Shown here piece after piece: positions 1 to 8,478 of a stretch of 58,266 bases of DNA. Below the pieces are notes generated by a model that did no database searches, had not been told where the DNA came from, and was given only the letters and a program-made list of their open reading frames with translations. Within the stretch, counting starts at the first letter, position 1; the number at the start of each line of letters is the position of its first letter. A program made the translations under genes and the position numbers. Source of the stretch: Clostridia bacterium (lineage in GTDB: Bacteria; Bacillota; Clostridia; UBA1381); contig JAFRDB010000063.1 of NCBI GenBank assembly GCA_017404065.1, positions 1-58,266 of the forward strand, read 5' to 3'.

Positions 1-84
1 CAGCCACAGATTATGTCTAAAACCGCTATTTTTCCTCGTTTGTTAGCGACGTAACCCCGCCAAACGAGCAATTTCTTATAAAGC

Positions 85-146
85 AAAAAAGTCTACCTAT
101 TGGAGTGGAGCGTTAGCGGAACGACCGTCCCGATAGGGACTTTTTT
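85..146. terminator. Hairpin terminator-like element
   Basis: An A-run and GTC at 85-93 pair with GAC and a T-run at 138-146. A compact inner hairpin (GTCCC, GATA loop, GGGAC, 127-140) is followed by six T. It lies just past the 3' end of the minus-strand gene ending at 156, so it can stop transcription from either side. The rest of 1-155 shows no gene and has the GC-rich hairpin character of the host's intergenic repeats. Confidence 0.6.
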
Positions 147-155
147 ATTATTACA

Positions 156-1574
156 CTATTCTTCATCGTAAACAGTGTTTTTAAATATCATATTCTCAAT
201 ATATCGCTTTGTAAAATACTCATTCGCTGAAAGTTCTATCGTCTCCGCATGGGAGCATATATTCTCTACGTTCTCAATACAGCCTTTGTTTATCAGGATC
301 ATTTCCGCGCCGGCACCGGCTCCGTTGCCTATCACTAACGCCTTGTTTACAAGCTCCGCGGGAATAAGACCAATATATGCGGCATTCGCTTTATTGATAT
401 AACTTCCAAATCCGCCTGATATATAGAATCTGTCTATGCCCGAATAATCAATGCCGCATCCCTCAAGCAATGTCTCTATGCCAGATAAAACAGCCGACTT
501 TGCAAGCTGGATCTGCCTTATATCATTATGCGTCAGAAATACGCCGCTCTCCCCTATCTCAAAATCATGTTCAAGATATCCGTCCTTGTCAAGAATTCCA
601 AGACTTAACAAACAAGCTACAGCATCTATTATTCCTGTTCCGCAAATACCGTTCGGCGCTGCGCCGTTGATAGTAGTATAGCCAATACTACCATTAACTA
701 TATAAACGTGATCGATCGCTCCGGGAACAGCAGAAACGCCTTGTGATATCAGCGCGCCCTCAAACGCAGGTCCCGCGGCGGTAGAGCAGCACATAAGGCG
801 CCCATTATGCCGGAGAACCATTTCTCCGTTGGTTCCTATGTCTATAAGCAGCGCCGTTTTATCTTTCATCATACCGCTTGCAAGTATAGCTGTCGTAATA
901 TCCGCGCCAATATAAGCGGAAATGCATTTCGGTAAATACATATTTCCATACCATTGCCCGAACAAGCTCTCCGGAACAAACGGTGCGGCGGCAATACCCG
1001 CCGGATCCTTTCCGGTCAGAAAATGAAGCATCGTAGTATTTCCCGTTATCACATATTTACTGATATCATAGCCTGCTGAAAGCTCCTTGATCTGAGCAGA
1101 CAATATGTCCCCCAGCTCGGCAAGCCCGCCTTTATCCGCATATCCGATCCGGGATATCACGTCCGCGCCGTACTTAGCCTGTCTGTTTGCTGCAGCGCTG
1201 ACCTTTATGCATCGGCATTGCGGAAATTCAAATATATATCCGGCAATGGTGGTTGTGCCTATATCAACAGCCATCCCATAGCCTTCGGCAACAAGAGGAT
1301 CCGCTTCAATCTCGGGCAGCAGTGCATAAGTAAGACCAACAATATCTATAGCGTTATTAATTATCTGCGCAACAGTGTCTTCCTGCAACTTGAACTGGCA
1401 CGCCAATACCTTTTGTCCGTTCACAAGCACGCCGCACTTTTTACATCTTCCGTTACCACCGCAGGGATTATTCTGCGTGATACCCAGCTGCCCAAGCGCA
1501 TCTGAGAGAACCGTACCGCAAGGGAAGCTTCCGTTGATCATTTCGCCTTTATAACTGACCTTTAGCCTGAGCAT
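156..1574 (-). CDS. RACo-like ferredoxin/ASKHA ATPase (DUF4445)
   Basis: This 472-residue protein has the architecture of reductive activators of corrinoid proteins (RACo). The N-terminal plant-type [2Fe-2S] domain carries C38-x5-C44-x2-C47-x11-C59. From about residue 100 a DUF4445/ASKHA ATPase fold follows, with phosphate-binding loops at VDIGTTT (about 105) and LIDIGTNGE (about 240). RACo proteins use ATP to reduce corrinoid cofactors of methyltransferases back to Co(I). The start has a GGCGGTG ribosome site. It is the last gene of a four-gene minus-strand set. No corrinoid protein or methyltransferase is in the window, so the partner is unknown. The family call is firm; the substrate is not. 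Confidence 0.85.
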   Translation of the reverse strand: MLRLKVSYKGEMINGSFPCGTVLSDALGQLGITQNNPCGGNGRCKKCGVLVNGQKVLACQFKLQEDTVAQIINNAIDIVGLTYALLPEIEADPLVAEGYGMAVDIGTTTIAGYIFEFPQCRCIKVSAAANRQAKYGADVISRIGYADKGGLAELGDILSAQIKELSAGYDISKYVITGNTTMLHFLTGKDPAGIAAAPFVPESLFGQWYGNMYLPKCISAYIGADITTAILASGMMKDKTALLIDIGTNGEMVLRHNGRLMCCSTAAGPAFEGALISQGVSAVPGAIDHVYIVNGSIGYTTINGAAPNGICGTGIIDAVACLLSLGILDKDGYLEHDFEIGESGVFLTHNDIRQIQLAKSAVLSGIETLLEGCGIDYSGIDRFYISGGFGSYINKANAAYIGLIPAELVNKALVIGNGAGAGAEMILINKGCIENVENICSHAETIELSANEYFTKRYIENMIFKNTVYDEE

Positions 1575-1635
1575 TTTTGTTCACCGCCTATTTAACTGAA
1601 CTAAACCGGTTCGATCGGTTTGTAGGAATATCATT

Positions 1636-3606
1636 TCATTTTAAACGTTCATATACAGGAATAATATCTATCGGCGCGGCAGCCTTTATTGTACGGGCGC
1701 CGCTGTATATTTCGCCGTCATGTATGTTTTTCCATTCACCGCCTGGCAGGTATACCTCTCTTTCGGTCATACCCTGATATAATACAGGCGCTATCAGATA
1801 TTTTGAACCAAACATATATTGATCGTCAAGCTCCCAGCATCTTTCATCCTCCGGAAATTCATAGAACATCGTCCGGATAACAGGCGAGCCGTTCTTACTT
1901 GCCTCGTTCATTAAGCCTTTTATATAATCCTTCATATCAAGTCTGATAAAAAGATATTTTTTCAGGATCTTATATGTTTCCTCTCCAAAGCTCCACAGCT
2001 CGTTCGGCTGTCCCGTATCTGAGAAGCCGCCGCCGAAGTCCAGATCGGTAAATGCCGGTATGTTATGCGGGCCTCTGTCTCCGTGCATACGCAGCACCGG
2101 ACAGAACGCCGAAAACTGAAACCAACGTATCATAAGCTCGTTAAAATTCTCATCCTCTATATTGCCGAAAAAGCCGCCTGTGTCGCTTACCCACCACGGA
2201 ATACCGGCAAGACTTATATTAAGTCCGGCGCTTACCTGATCACGGAGCGCTTCAAACGTGGATCTGATATCACCTGACCACACAAGAGCAGCATACTTCT
2301 GGCTTCCTACCCACGCGCAGCGGATGAGGTTTACTATATCCGTCTGTCCCTGCGCCTTCATACCCTCATAATATGCCCTCGCGTGCTCCTTCGGGTAGCG
2401 GTTGCTTATCTTTAACGCGGCACCGTCATAGTACCGGTAATTATCAAAATCATAAGCCGAATATTCCGGCTCTGCTTCATCAAGCCAGAACATATCAATA
2501 CCGTTCTTATAATAGTTTTCATAGGATCTCTGCCAGATAAACTCACGCGCCTCAGGATTTGTCGCGTCATAAATGACCGTGTCACCCTGAAAATCAAAAC
2601 ACTGTACGCTGCCGCGCTCAGTTCTTACGAGCAGTCCGCGTTCTGCCATTTCAGGATAATTCACGCTTTTTTTATCCACAGTCGGCCAGATAGATACCAT
2701 GCAGCGCGTACCCATACGGCGAAGCTCCTCTACCATTGCTTTCGGATCAGGCCAGTATTCGGGATCAAAGCTCCAATCACCCTGTCTTATCCAGTGGAAG
2801 AAGTCGATAACGATGACATCAAGAGGTATACCGCGTCTGTGATATTCGCGAGCAATCTCTAAAACCTCCTCCTGTGTTCTGTAGCGCAGCTTGGACTGCC
2901 ATAAGCCGAGCGCATTATCAGGAAATTCCGGAGCGCGTCCCGTTACGGATGTATAGTTTTCAATGATCGCCTTGGGCGTATCATCGGCAGTTATCCAGTA
3001 ATCAGCCTCATCCGACAGCTTAGCATTCCACTGTGTGTAGTTCGTTCCGAACACGACCTCGCCAATACCCTCATTGTTCCACAAAAAGCCATAGCCCTTG
3101 CTTGAAAGATAAAACGGTATGCTGATCTGGGAATTTCTCTGCGCAAGCTCAAGAATACACCCCTTTAAATTTAGGTTCGGCTGTTGATACTGTCCCATAC
3201 CGAAAATCTTTTCACTCTTGTCTGCCTCAAATCGCATTGTTATGCTGTAGCCGCTTCCGCTAACCGGCTTCAGCTCGCGCGCTGAAAACTTCATACTCGG
3301 ACTATGCCCGTTTGCTCCTCGACTATCGCGCGAATATTCCTTTAAAATTGGTTTACCGTCCTTAAAAAATTCAAGCCAACCGCTTTTTGACAGCTTACAG
3401 CAAATTTTTCCGTTTGCTATAGAGGCAAATTCCTCCCCTATATCGATCTGAGCTTCACTTTGAACCTTATCCAATGCGTGATCATCGCCTGTAAACCCTG
3501 CATTATAGGTCACTCTGACGCGCAGAGCGTTTTTGCCCCACGGCTCTATCTTCACTGTTTCGCTTCTGCTCTTATATATAAGACTGTTATTATTACAATA
3601 ATACAT
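1636..3606 (-). CDS. GH31 glycosidase (alpha-xylosidase/alpha-glucosidase type)
   Basis: A 656-residue glycoside hydrolase family 31 enzyme. The (beta/alpha)8 barrel begins near residue 225 (FPDNALGLWQSKLRYRTQEE). The family nucleophile motif WLDEAEPE lies near residue 373, and a later GDIRSTFEALRDQ segment is where the acid/base Asp sits in GH31. No signal peptide is seen, so the enzyme is probably cytoplasmic and acts on imported oligosaccharides. I chose the ATG at 3606 because AAGGAGA lies at good spacing; a further upstream ATG has no ribosome site. The IDFFHW/WLDEAEP signature suits the alpha-xylosidase-like branch, but substrate specificity cannot be read from sequence alone. Confidence 0.88.
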   Translation of the reverse strand: MYYCNNNSLIYKSRSETVKIEPWGKNALRVRVTYNAGFTGDDHALDKVQSEAQIDIGEEFASIANGKICCKLSKSGWLEFFKDGKPILKEYSRDSRGANGHSPSMKFSARELKPVSGSGYSITMRFEADKSEKIFGMGQYQQPNLNLKGCILELAQRNSQISIPFYLSSKGYGFLWNNEGIGEVVFGTNYTQWNAKLSDEADYWITADDTPKAIIENYTSVTGRAPEFPDNALGLWQSKLRYRTQEEVLEIAREYHRRGIPLDVIVIDFFHWIRQGDWSFDPEYWPDPKAMVEELRRMGTRCMVSIWPTVDKKSVNYPEMAERGLLVRTERGSVQCFDFQGDTVIYDATNPEAREFIWQRSYENYYKNGIDMFWLDEAEPEYSAYDFDNYRYYDGAALKISNRYPKEHARAYYEGMKAQGQTDIVNLIRCAWVGSQKYAALVWSGDIRSTFEALRDQVSAGLNISLAGIPWWVSDTGGFFGNIEDENFNELMIRWFQFSAFCPVLRMHGDRGPHNIPAFTDLDFGGGFSDTGQPNELWSFGEETYKILKKYLFIRLDMKDYIKGLMNEASKNGSPVIRTMFYEFPEDERCWELDDQYMFGSKYLIAPVLYQGMTEREVYLPGGEWKNIHDGEIYSGARTIKAAAPIDIIPVYERLK

Positions 3607-3672
3607 TATCTTTCTCCTTCTCATTACTCATACGGCTACAGCTTTTGCAAAACAAGTCTTGCAATTAGAAAA

Positions 3673-4764
3673 TCAGTTTTCTGAAACTATTTTTCGAACC
3701 TCAGCATCATTTTCAAACAACACACATCCGCCGTTATGATCATGATTCAGCAGTCCGCTTTCATTGAGCTTCAGAAAAAGCTCGGATCTGAGTGCCTCTG
3801 TTAATGATGTATCACGGATATTCACATCCGAATACGGTGAAAACGGACATGGCTCTGCGCCGCCTTGCGCATTGATATGAAAAAAGCCTCTGCCCGCCGC
3901 AAGGCAGCCGCCTGCCTTGCGTTCATCACCCGGAAAAGCGACAAAAAGCATATTCCTATGCTTTTCTCTAAGCTCATCAAGGCTTGCATTCATGAATTCT
4001 CTTTCTGTATCACCTATAGAAAGCTTCGATTTACCTGTTACATCAACATATTCTATAAATAATATTACCGAGCAGCCTTTTTCGTTAAGTCCGCTCACAT
4101 ACGCATCCGATAAAACCTCGCTTAGGTTTTCTTTCGTAACGGTTATTGACGCGCCTGTTATTATTGATCTTTCCTTCAGCCTTTCCATTGCTTTATCTAT
4201 AATTGCATAAACACCCTTGCCGCGTCTTTTATCCGTTACAACCTCACCGCCCTCAATACTAAGCACAGGTATAAGGTTGCGATTTTTGGCAAAAAGACTT
4301 ATATACTCGTCATTTATCAGTGTTCCGTTTGTTATGATCGGGAAGATTATTTCTCTGACCTTTGCTGCCTCTTCTATAACATCCCTTCGCACCATAGGCT
4401 CTCCGCCTGCAAGTATAATAAAGCTTATGCCCAGATCGCGCGCCTCACAGAATATTCTTTTCCAATCAGCTGCCGTCAGATCATCCTTAATATCGCCATC
4501 GCTGCACGAATTAACAGCTCTTGCATAGCATCCGGCGCAATGTAAATTACATCGGCTTGTTATGCTTGAGATCAAAAACGGAGGAATATGTATGCCGCGT
4601 CTCTCATAGCCGCTGCGCCGCTCTGCGGCTGCCTTTGCCGAACGAGCAAAGCCTGCCATAAACGCACTTTGCTTAAAATTAAAATTCGAAATACTGATCG
4701 CGCCGCGCAAAATATTTTCCATTCCACTTTTAAGATATCTTTCAATATCAACACTCATAGCCAT
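3673..4764 (-). CDS. Radical SAM protein
   Basis: A 363-residue radical SAM enzyme. C72-x3-C76-x2-C79 (CNLHCAGC) would hold the catalytic [4Fe-4S] cluster. ILAGGEPMVRRD, near residue 120, is the SAM-binding GGEP motif. The C-terminal third has further cysteines (GGCLAAGRG, then AEPCPFSP) suggestive of an auxiliary SPASM/twitch-type cluster. Such proteins modify peptides, cofactors or enzymes, and no substrate is evident. Two in-frame ATGs six bases apart follow an AAAGGAAA site, so the start is uncertain by two residues. It sits between the DUF2520 gene (21-bp gap) and the GH31 gene (66-bp gap), probably on one transcript. Confidence 0.85.
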   Translation of the reverse strand: MAMSVDIERYLKSGMENILRGAISISNFNFKQSAFMAGFARSAKAAAERRSGYERRGIHIPPFLISSITSRCNLHCAGCYARAVNSCSDGDIKDDLTAADWKRIFCEARDLGISFIILAGGEPMVRRDVIEEAAKVREIIFPIITNGTLINDEYISLFAKNRNLIPVLSIEGGEVVTDKRRGKGVYAIIDKAMERLKERSIITGASITVTKENLSEVLSDAYVSGLNEKGCSVILFIEYVDVTGKSKLSIGDTEREFMNASLDELREKHRNMLFVAFPGDERKAGGCLAAGRGFFHINAQGGAEPCPFSPYSDVNIRDTSLTEALRSELFLKLNESGLLNHDHNGGCVLFENDAEVRKIVSEN

Positions 4765-4785
4765 ATTTCCTTTCGCTATTATAAT

Positions 4786-5631
4786 TTAATAAAGTATACC
4801 GTCAAACACCGAAAAATCGGCATCAGGATGCTTTTTCTTTGCAATGTCAACGAGCTTTAGCGAAGCGGCACGGTACAACTCGCGCTCTTTCCCTTCTTCA
4901 AAACAGGACAAATGCTTTTGTACCGTTCCACAATCACACCGCTCCACAGGTCCTGTTAACGCATCGACCACACCGTTTTTTAGGATACTGTTTATGTTGG
5001 CAGTGATAAGCGGCTCAAGCGCGGTAAGCGCCTCACATTCGGAAAAGCCGCATTTTTCAAGTGTTTCTATGCTTTCGTAAACAAGCGCGCACACAAGATT
5101 ACTTGCCACAGTACAAGCGGCATGATATGCAGTTTTGTCCTTATGAGACAGGATGCGTACAGGATTACCGAGCTTTTCAAAAAACGCCTTCCAGTCTGGT
5201 AGATGTGTGCCGTTTCCCTCAATGCAAAACCACGCTTTACCGATAGTTAAGTACGAGTCATATTTACTGCTTACCGGAAAAAGCGGATGCAGCGAATAGC
5301 CCTCGGCTCCGTACTTCTCTATGCCTTCAAACGCATCACGCGCAGACATCGCGCCGCTGCAATGACATAATTGCTTTCCCGTGATATCGTATTTTGTGAG
5401 TTCAATAAACACTTCACGGATCGCGGCATCGGGAACCGTGATAAATATTACATCGCAGAGAGCTACCAATTCCGATAATTCTTTAAACCACCGGCTGCCC
5501 GTAAATTCCGCCGCCGCCTCCGCTGATTCAGCTTTGCGGCTCAAATAACCGGAAATACGGATATTATGCACGGCAAAATACTTTCCAAGAGTAAATCCGA
5601 CCTTGCCGGCGCCTATAAAACCGATACGCAA
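4786..5631 (-). CDS. Rossmann-fold/DUF2520 oxidoreductase-like protein
   Basis: About 281 residues. The N-terminal NAD(P)-binding Rossmann motif is RIGFIGAGKVG. A following segment (LCHCSGAMSARDAF ... YSLHPLFPV) is typical of the DUF2520 family, and an all-helical C-terminal half resembles a 6-phosphogluconate-dehydrogenase-like dimer domain. I prefer the TTG start at 5631, preceded by GGGGGA six bases upstream and giving the usual LRIGFIGAG beginning. The ATG 24 bases further up has no ribosome site. First gene of the minus-strand group behind a good promoter. The reaction is unknown; family members are often placed near pantothenate or other ketoacid-reductase genes. Confidence 0.8.
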   Translation of the reverse strand: MRIGFIGAGKVGFTLGKYFAVHNIRISGYLSRKAESAEAAAEFTGSRWFKELSELVALCDVIFITVPDAAIREVFIELTKYDITGKQLCHCSGAMSARDAFEGIEKYGAEGYSLHPLFPVSSKYDSYLTIGKAWFCIEGNGTHLPDWKAFFEKLGNPVRILSHKDKTAYHAACTVASNLVCALVYESIETLEKCGFSECEALTALEPLITANINSILKNGVVDALTGPVERCDCGTVQKHLSCFEEGKERELYRAASLKLVDIAKKKHPDADFSVFDGILY

Positions 5632-5703
5632 TATTATTCCCCCAATAGTTGTCATCAGATTTTACTACTATGCTTTTAATTAAGCAGTAATTTATATATT
5701 CTG

Positions 5704-5732
5704 ATTATATAATAAACTCTGTGTGAAATCAA
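5704..5732 (-). promoter_or_regulatory. Sigma-A-type promoter for the 5631-156 gene group
   Basis: On the minus strand TTGATT (5732-5727) is separated by exactly 17 bases from a perfect TATAAT (5709-5704). It points at the DUF2520 gene and, through short gaps, probably serves the four genes down to 156. Confidence 0.7.
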
Positions 5733-5755
5733 TAGTTTTTTTTATTAACACTCTT

Positions 5756-5940
5756 TTTGAGTAGGTGAACAAAACAGAAATGCTTTCAGAGAAACCGCTT
5801 CGCTTGCTAACCGGGATGCCAGGACGAGCCGGGCGGCTTTGCCGCCGACCGGACAAACACCGTAGCTTATGACGGCAGCCCTCTAAGTAAATATCAATAA
5901 TTTCAATGTATTGATTTATTCATCGGCATTCATCCACTTA
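5756..5940. repeat. Gene-free stretch with dispersed GC-rich repeat
   Basis: No gene is visible between the promoter near 5,720 and hicA at 6,051. It holds a copy of a dispersed element at about 5,811-5,862 (GGGATGCCAGGACGAGC, a GC hairpin, then CCGACCGG). The same element recurs at about 12,760 and, inverted, at about 12,985-12,940. A trailing CACCGTAGCTTATG resembles the end of a second repeat seen at 8,811 and 52,788. Confidence 0.5.
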
Positions 5941-5948
5941 AAACCCGC

Positions 5949-6000
5949 GCAAAAAAAAACGGCACGGTCTCTGATGAGACCGCGCCGCGGGTTTTTATTT
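5949..6000. terminator. Bidirectional rho-independent terminator
   Basis: A 12-bp stem (5960-5971 with 5976-5987, one mismatch) has a TGAT loop. It is flanked by nine A on one side and TTTTTATTT on the other. It lies downstream of hicA, which reads toward it on the minus strand. Confidence 0.8.
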
Positions 6001-6050
6001 CTACAAGCCTTGCACCCGATTTGGTATCTTTAGCGGCAGAAAAAACGATA

Positions 6051-6224
6051 CTAAAACTTATGATCTATTCCGCTTTGTTTCATAACAGCATTTGCTGTGT
6101 GTCTTGACTTGATCTTGCTGTCTACGGTAATATGCCGATTTGTTATAGGGCTGAACCATATATCGTGATCACCCTTCCCTCGCCTGATAAAGGAACAATT
6201 ATACCGTTTAAGGATATCTCGCAC
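6051..6224 (-). CDS. HicA-like mRNA-interferase toxin
   Basis: A 57-residue ORF directly behind the HicB-like gene. It reads VRDILKRYNCSFIRRGKGDH, then DIWFSPITNRHITVD, then KSRHTANAVMKQSGI. This fits the HicA/YcfA double-stranded-RNA-binding-like fold with the catalytic His in the GKGDH element (usually GSH). HicA toxins cleave mRNA. The start is a GTG, chosen because the reading frame is closed by TGA only eleven codons upstream and holds no ATG; initiation may be coupled to the end of hicB 20 bases away. Antitoxin before toxin is the less common order but is known for DUF1902-type pairs. Activity is not proven by sequence. Confidence 0.75.
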   Translation of the reverse strand: MRDILKRYNCSFIRRGKGDHDIWFSPITNRHITVDSKIKSRHTANAVMKQSGIDHKF

Positions 6225-6244
6225 CTTTTTCTCATATTCAGCAA

Positions 6245-6463
6245 TTACAAAGCGATCCTTTCACGCCTCTCCGATACAAATGATAAAATCAGCGGCTCAT
6301 TTTGCGTATTATTCAGAGAAATCAATTCCGGTGCGGCTATTCTGACACGTTCAAGCAAGGCGTCAAAAGATCCCGATTCTAATACCAGTCCCGGAATATC
6401 ATCGCTTGTAGCGACCCACACAGAGGCTTCGTTATCCCATATAAAATTGATCTTGTATTCCAT
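6245..6463 (-). CDS. HicB-like antitoxin (DUF1902)
   Basis: A 72-residue protein with the partial RNase-H-like HicB fold. MEYKINFIWDNEASVWVATS is followed by DDIPGLVLESGSFDALLERV, the typical pattern in which a strand pair ends in the PGL turn. It should bind and neutralise the HicA-like protein encoded immediately downstream. It lacks a C-terminal DNA-binding extension, as DUF1902 forms do, so autorepression is not obvious. AAGGAGA lies at proper spacing before the ATG, and a good promoter lies 50 bases upstream. Confidence 0.78.
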   Translation of the reverse strand: MEYKINFIWDNEASVWVATSDDIPGLVLESGSFDALLERVRIAAPELISLNNTQNEPLILSFVSERRERIAL

Positions 6464-6512
6464 ATACTTCTCCTTTACAAAACCGCAACACTACTTTTTT
6501 CGTGATAATAGA

Positions 6513-6541
6513 ATTATAACACGACCCGACCTGAAAATCAA
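6513..6541 (-). promoter_or_regulatory. Promoter of the hicBA pair
   Basis: TTGATT (6541-6536), a 17-base spacer and TATAAT (6518-6513) on the minus strand, 50 bases ahead of the hicB start. Confidence 0.7.
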
Positions 6542-6603
6542 TAGCATTTTATAATAATTCCACCGTTAATGCGGTGATAATGTGAAAAAGAAATCCCTGT
6601 ATT

Positions 6604-6631
6604 AAAAAAAGACCCGACCCCGAAGGGTCGA
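6604..6631 (-). terminator. Terminator after the 54-residue peptide gene
   Basis: Stem CGACCC/GGGTCG (6615-6620, 6625-6630) with a CGAA loop. The seven plus-strand A at 6604-6610 give a U-tract in the minus direction. Confidence 0.7.
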
Positions 6632-6687
6632 GCCGTCTGTATTTGCTTATTACCGGCAGGTAGGCTTCCGCCTCGATATATGACAGA

Positions 6688-6852
6688 TCAATTAAATGTC
6701 AACACTGTCCGTACGCCTTCGATGCTATCAGCTATAAACTGAGCCTTCTGCTGAGCCGACTTCTGCTCCTCCGTAGGATCGCCGGAAACCGTGGTTACCA
6801 CATTCTCCACCTCAAACATGGAAATGTTCATTTTAGGTAATTCAAATTTCAT
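6688..6852 (-). CDS. 54-residue peptide of unknown function
   Basis: The ORF begins MKFELPKMNISMFEVENVV and continues TTVSGDPTEEQKSAQQKA. It has an excellent ribosome site (AGGGAGGAATG) and its own terminator. It starts only 22 bases past the stop of the secreted protein, so the two are probably co-transcribed. No signal peptide, cysteine or membrane segment is seen. The split into a conserved-looking N-terminal part and a polar helical C-terminal part recalls leader/core arrangements of modified peptides or small scaffold proteins, but no modifying enzyme is adjacent. I do not recognise the family. Confidence 0.65.
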   Translation of the reverse strand: MKFELPKMNISMFEVENVVTTVSGDPTEEQKSAQQKAQFIADSIEGVRTVLTFN

Positions 6853-6873
6853 TTTACATTCCTCCCTGTTTGA

Positions 6874-8478
6874 TTATTCGAATGCAACATAACTATCGCC
6901 GTCGATAACTGCGGTGATGTCTGTAACATTTGCGCTTGCCATCGGTACGATAAGACCGAATATAGCCGATGAGCCTTCTGTGATAGTTGTTTCATTGTAC
7001 TCATCAGTTGACTTTGCACCATTATTAAGTGTGAAGTAAAGCGATGTGATAGCATTTGTACCTGCTGTTACCGTAGCCTTGAATACGGAGTATGTAGCAC
7101 CGGCATCCGCGCCCGTGTACTGTGTATCGTCTGTAATGTTGTCTTCCTCAAGCGTTGCTGCCACTGTGGGAACATCGCCGATTCTTCTTACGATATAGTA
7201 GTCAAACTCACAGGTTTGTCCGGTTCTTACATAATCGCCACCTGATGTTGCATTATCAGTTCCGCCAAAGTCAACATTTGTTTCTTTGGTTAAAGTGAAG
7301 TCAGCAGTCTTTTTACCGGTTGAACCGGCAAGATTATTTGTTAACCAGCAATTGCGTACGTCTTGTACATTCTTATCTCTTAAAACAAACGCTCTGTTGG
7401 TATTACCCGTAACAACAACCTCAACTTGATACACGCCTGCTGCAAATGTACCCATCGAATGTCTGGCACCATTATTCGTAGCAGCGGAAGCATGACCGTC
7501 CGCTCCGCCGGAATAAACTGTATTATCGCTATTCTTTGCAAAGCTCTCACCTTCGGCATAAGCAACAATTGTTTCATCTTTTACGTATGTAATGGTTTTC
7601 TCACCATCATCTTCTCCCATAAAATATGAAACCGAATAATTATTAACCGAGGGATCAATCACATAGAATGAACCGTTAGACGAAATTACTTTAGGAAGTC
7701 CTGTTGCACCGTAAGGATCACCTTCAGCCGCACTGCCCGTTGCTAAAACAACATCAACATTGCCATCAGCTGAGGTTGCTTTAATCGAGTAATCATAACT
7801 TTCGGGTGCCGGACCTTCTGTTCTTGTTATTAGAATGTCATCAATTTCGCAACGACGTTCAGGGTTTGAACTATAATCTGATCCAAGCAAGAATGTCTTT
7901 AATGCCCCTGCACCGTCAGGCATATCTACTGTTCCATGGTCATAGTTACCCGAATAACCGGAAGTTTTTGTTGTTATCTTTCTTGTTTTATAATTCAGTT
8001 CTATGTTAAATATAGGTGCCCTATCCCAAAGAACTGTATTATATCCATGGTAGAAGTGACCGGAATCCACTCCTAATGTGTTCGCGGAAAAGGTATTGCT
8101 GTATACATTATAATTGAAATCAGCAATAATATTATTCTCTCCATCCTTTAAATTGAAATATACGCTCCTTTTTGACAGTTTACCGAAACCGAGCTTGAAA
8201 GACACGTTGACCTTATCAGTGCTGCCGATCGAAGTATCATCGATTGTTACACTTGCACTGCCTTTACCTATTTTTAATCTGTCATCGGCTGTTTCATAAG
8301 GAACAGTTGTATCATTGCCCGATATTGTAATGCCTGTGGTCACGTTATCACTAAAATCAACATCTGCTAAAGTTGAAACGTCACCCTCCGCCGCATTCGC
8401 TGTGATCGTCACCGCAGCAAATGCGCTCGCGGCAATAGATAAGGCACTAATGCCGCTGATGAATTTTTTTAAATCCAT
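6874..8478 (-). CDS. Secreted surface protein with beta-rich modules
   Basis: 534 residues. The N-terminus (MDLKKFISGISALSIAASAF ... ANAAEG) is a clear Sec signal peptide with an AxA-type cleavage site near residue 29. Residues of about 40-230 look like a beta-sandwich of the LamG/CBM kind (DVDFSDN ... FYHGYNTVLWDRAPIFNIEL). A second module of about 280-420 (YAEGESFAKNSDNTVYSGGA ... EFDYYIVRRIG) resembles a carbohydrate-binding sandwich. The rest is a Thr/Asn-rich beta domain. No catalytic motif, LPXTG, SLH or dockerin sequence is visible, so attachment is unknown. It may bind polysaccharide, which would suit the GH31 gene nearby. Confidence 0.7.
   Translation of the reverse strand: MDLKKFISGISALSIAASAFAAVTITANAAEGDVSTLADVDFSDNVTTGITISGNDTTVPYETADDRLKIGKGSASVTIDDTSIGSTDKVNVSFKLGFGKLSKRSVYFNLKDGENNIIADFNYNVYSNTFSANTLGVDSGHFYHGYNTVLWDRAPIFNIELNYKTRKITTKTSGYSGNYDHGTVDMPDGAGALKTFLLGSDYSSNPERRCEIDDILITRTEGPAPESYDYSIKATSADGNVDVVLATGSAAEGDPYGATGLPKVISSNGSFYVIDPSVNNYSVSYFMGEDDGEKTITYVKDETIVAYAEGESFAKNSDNTVYSGGADGHASAATNNGARHSMGTFAAGVYQVEVVVTGNTNRAFVLRDKNVQDVRNCWLTNNLAGSTGKKTADFTLTKETNVDFGGTDNATSGGDYVRTGQTCEFDYYIVRRIGDVPTVAATLEEDNITDDTQYTGADAGATYSVFKATVTAGTNAITSLYFTLNNGAKSTDEYNETTITEGSSAIFGLIVPMASANVTDITAVIDGDSYVAFE

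Noticed and set aside
1577..1777. Short plus-strand frames near the start of the window
   Set aside because: They are antisense to the GH31 gene and have no translation signals.
6132..6554. 140-residue plus-strand reading frame
   Set aside because: Antisense to the HicA/HicB genes, no ribosome site, and composition of a shadow frame.
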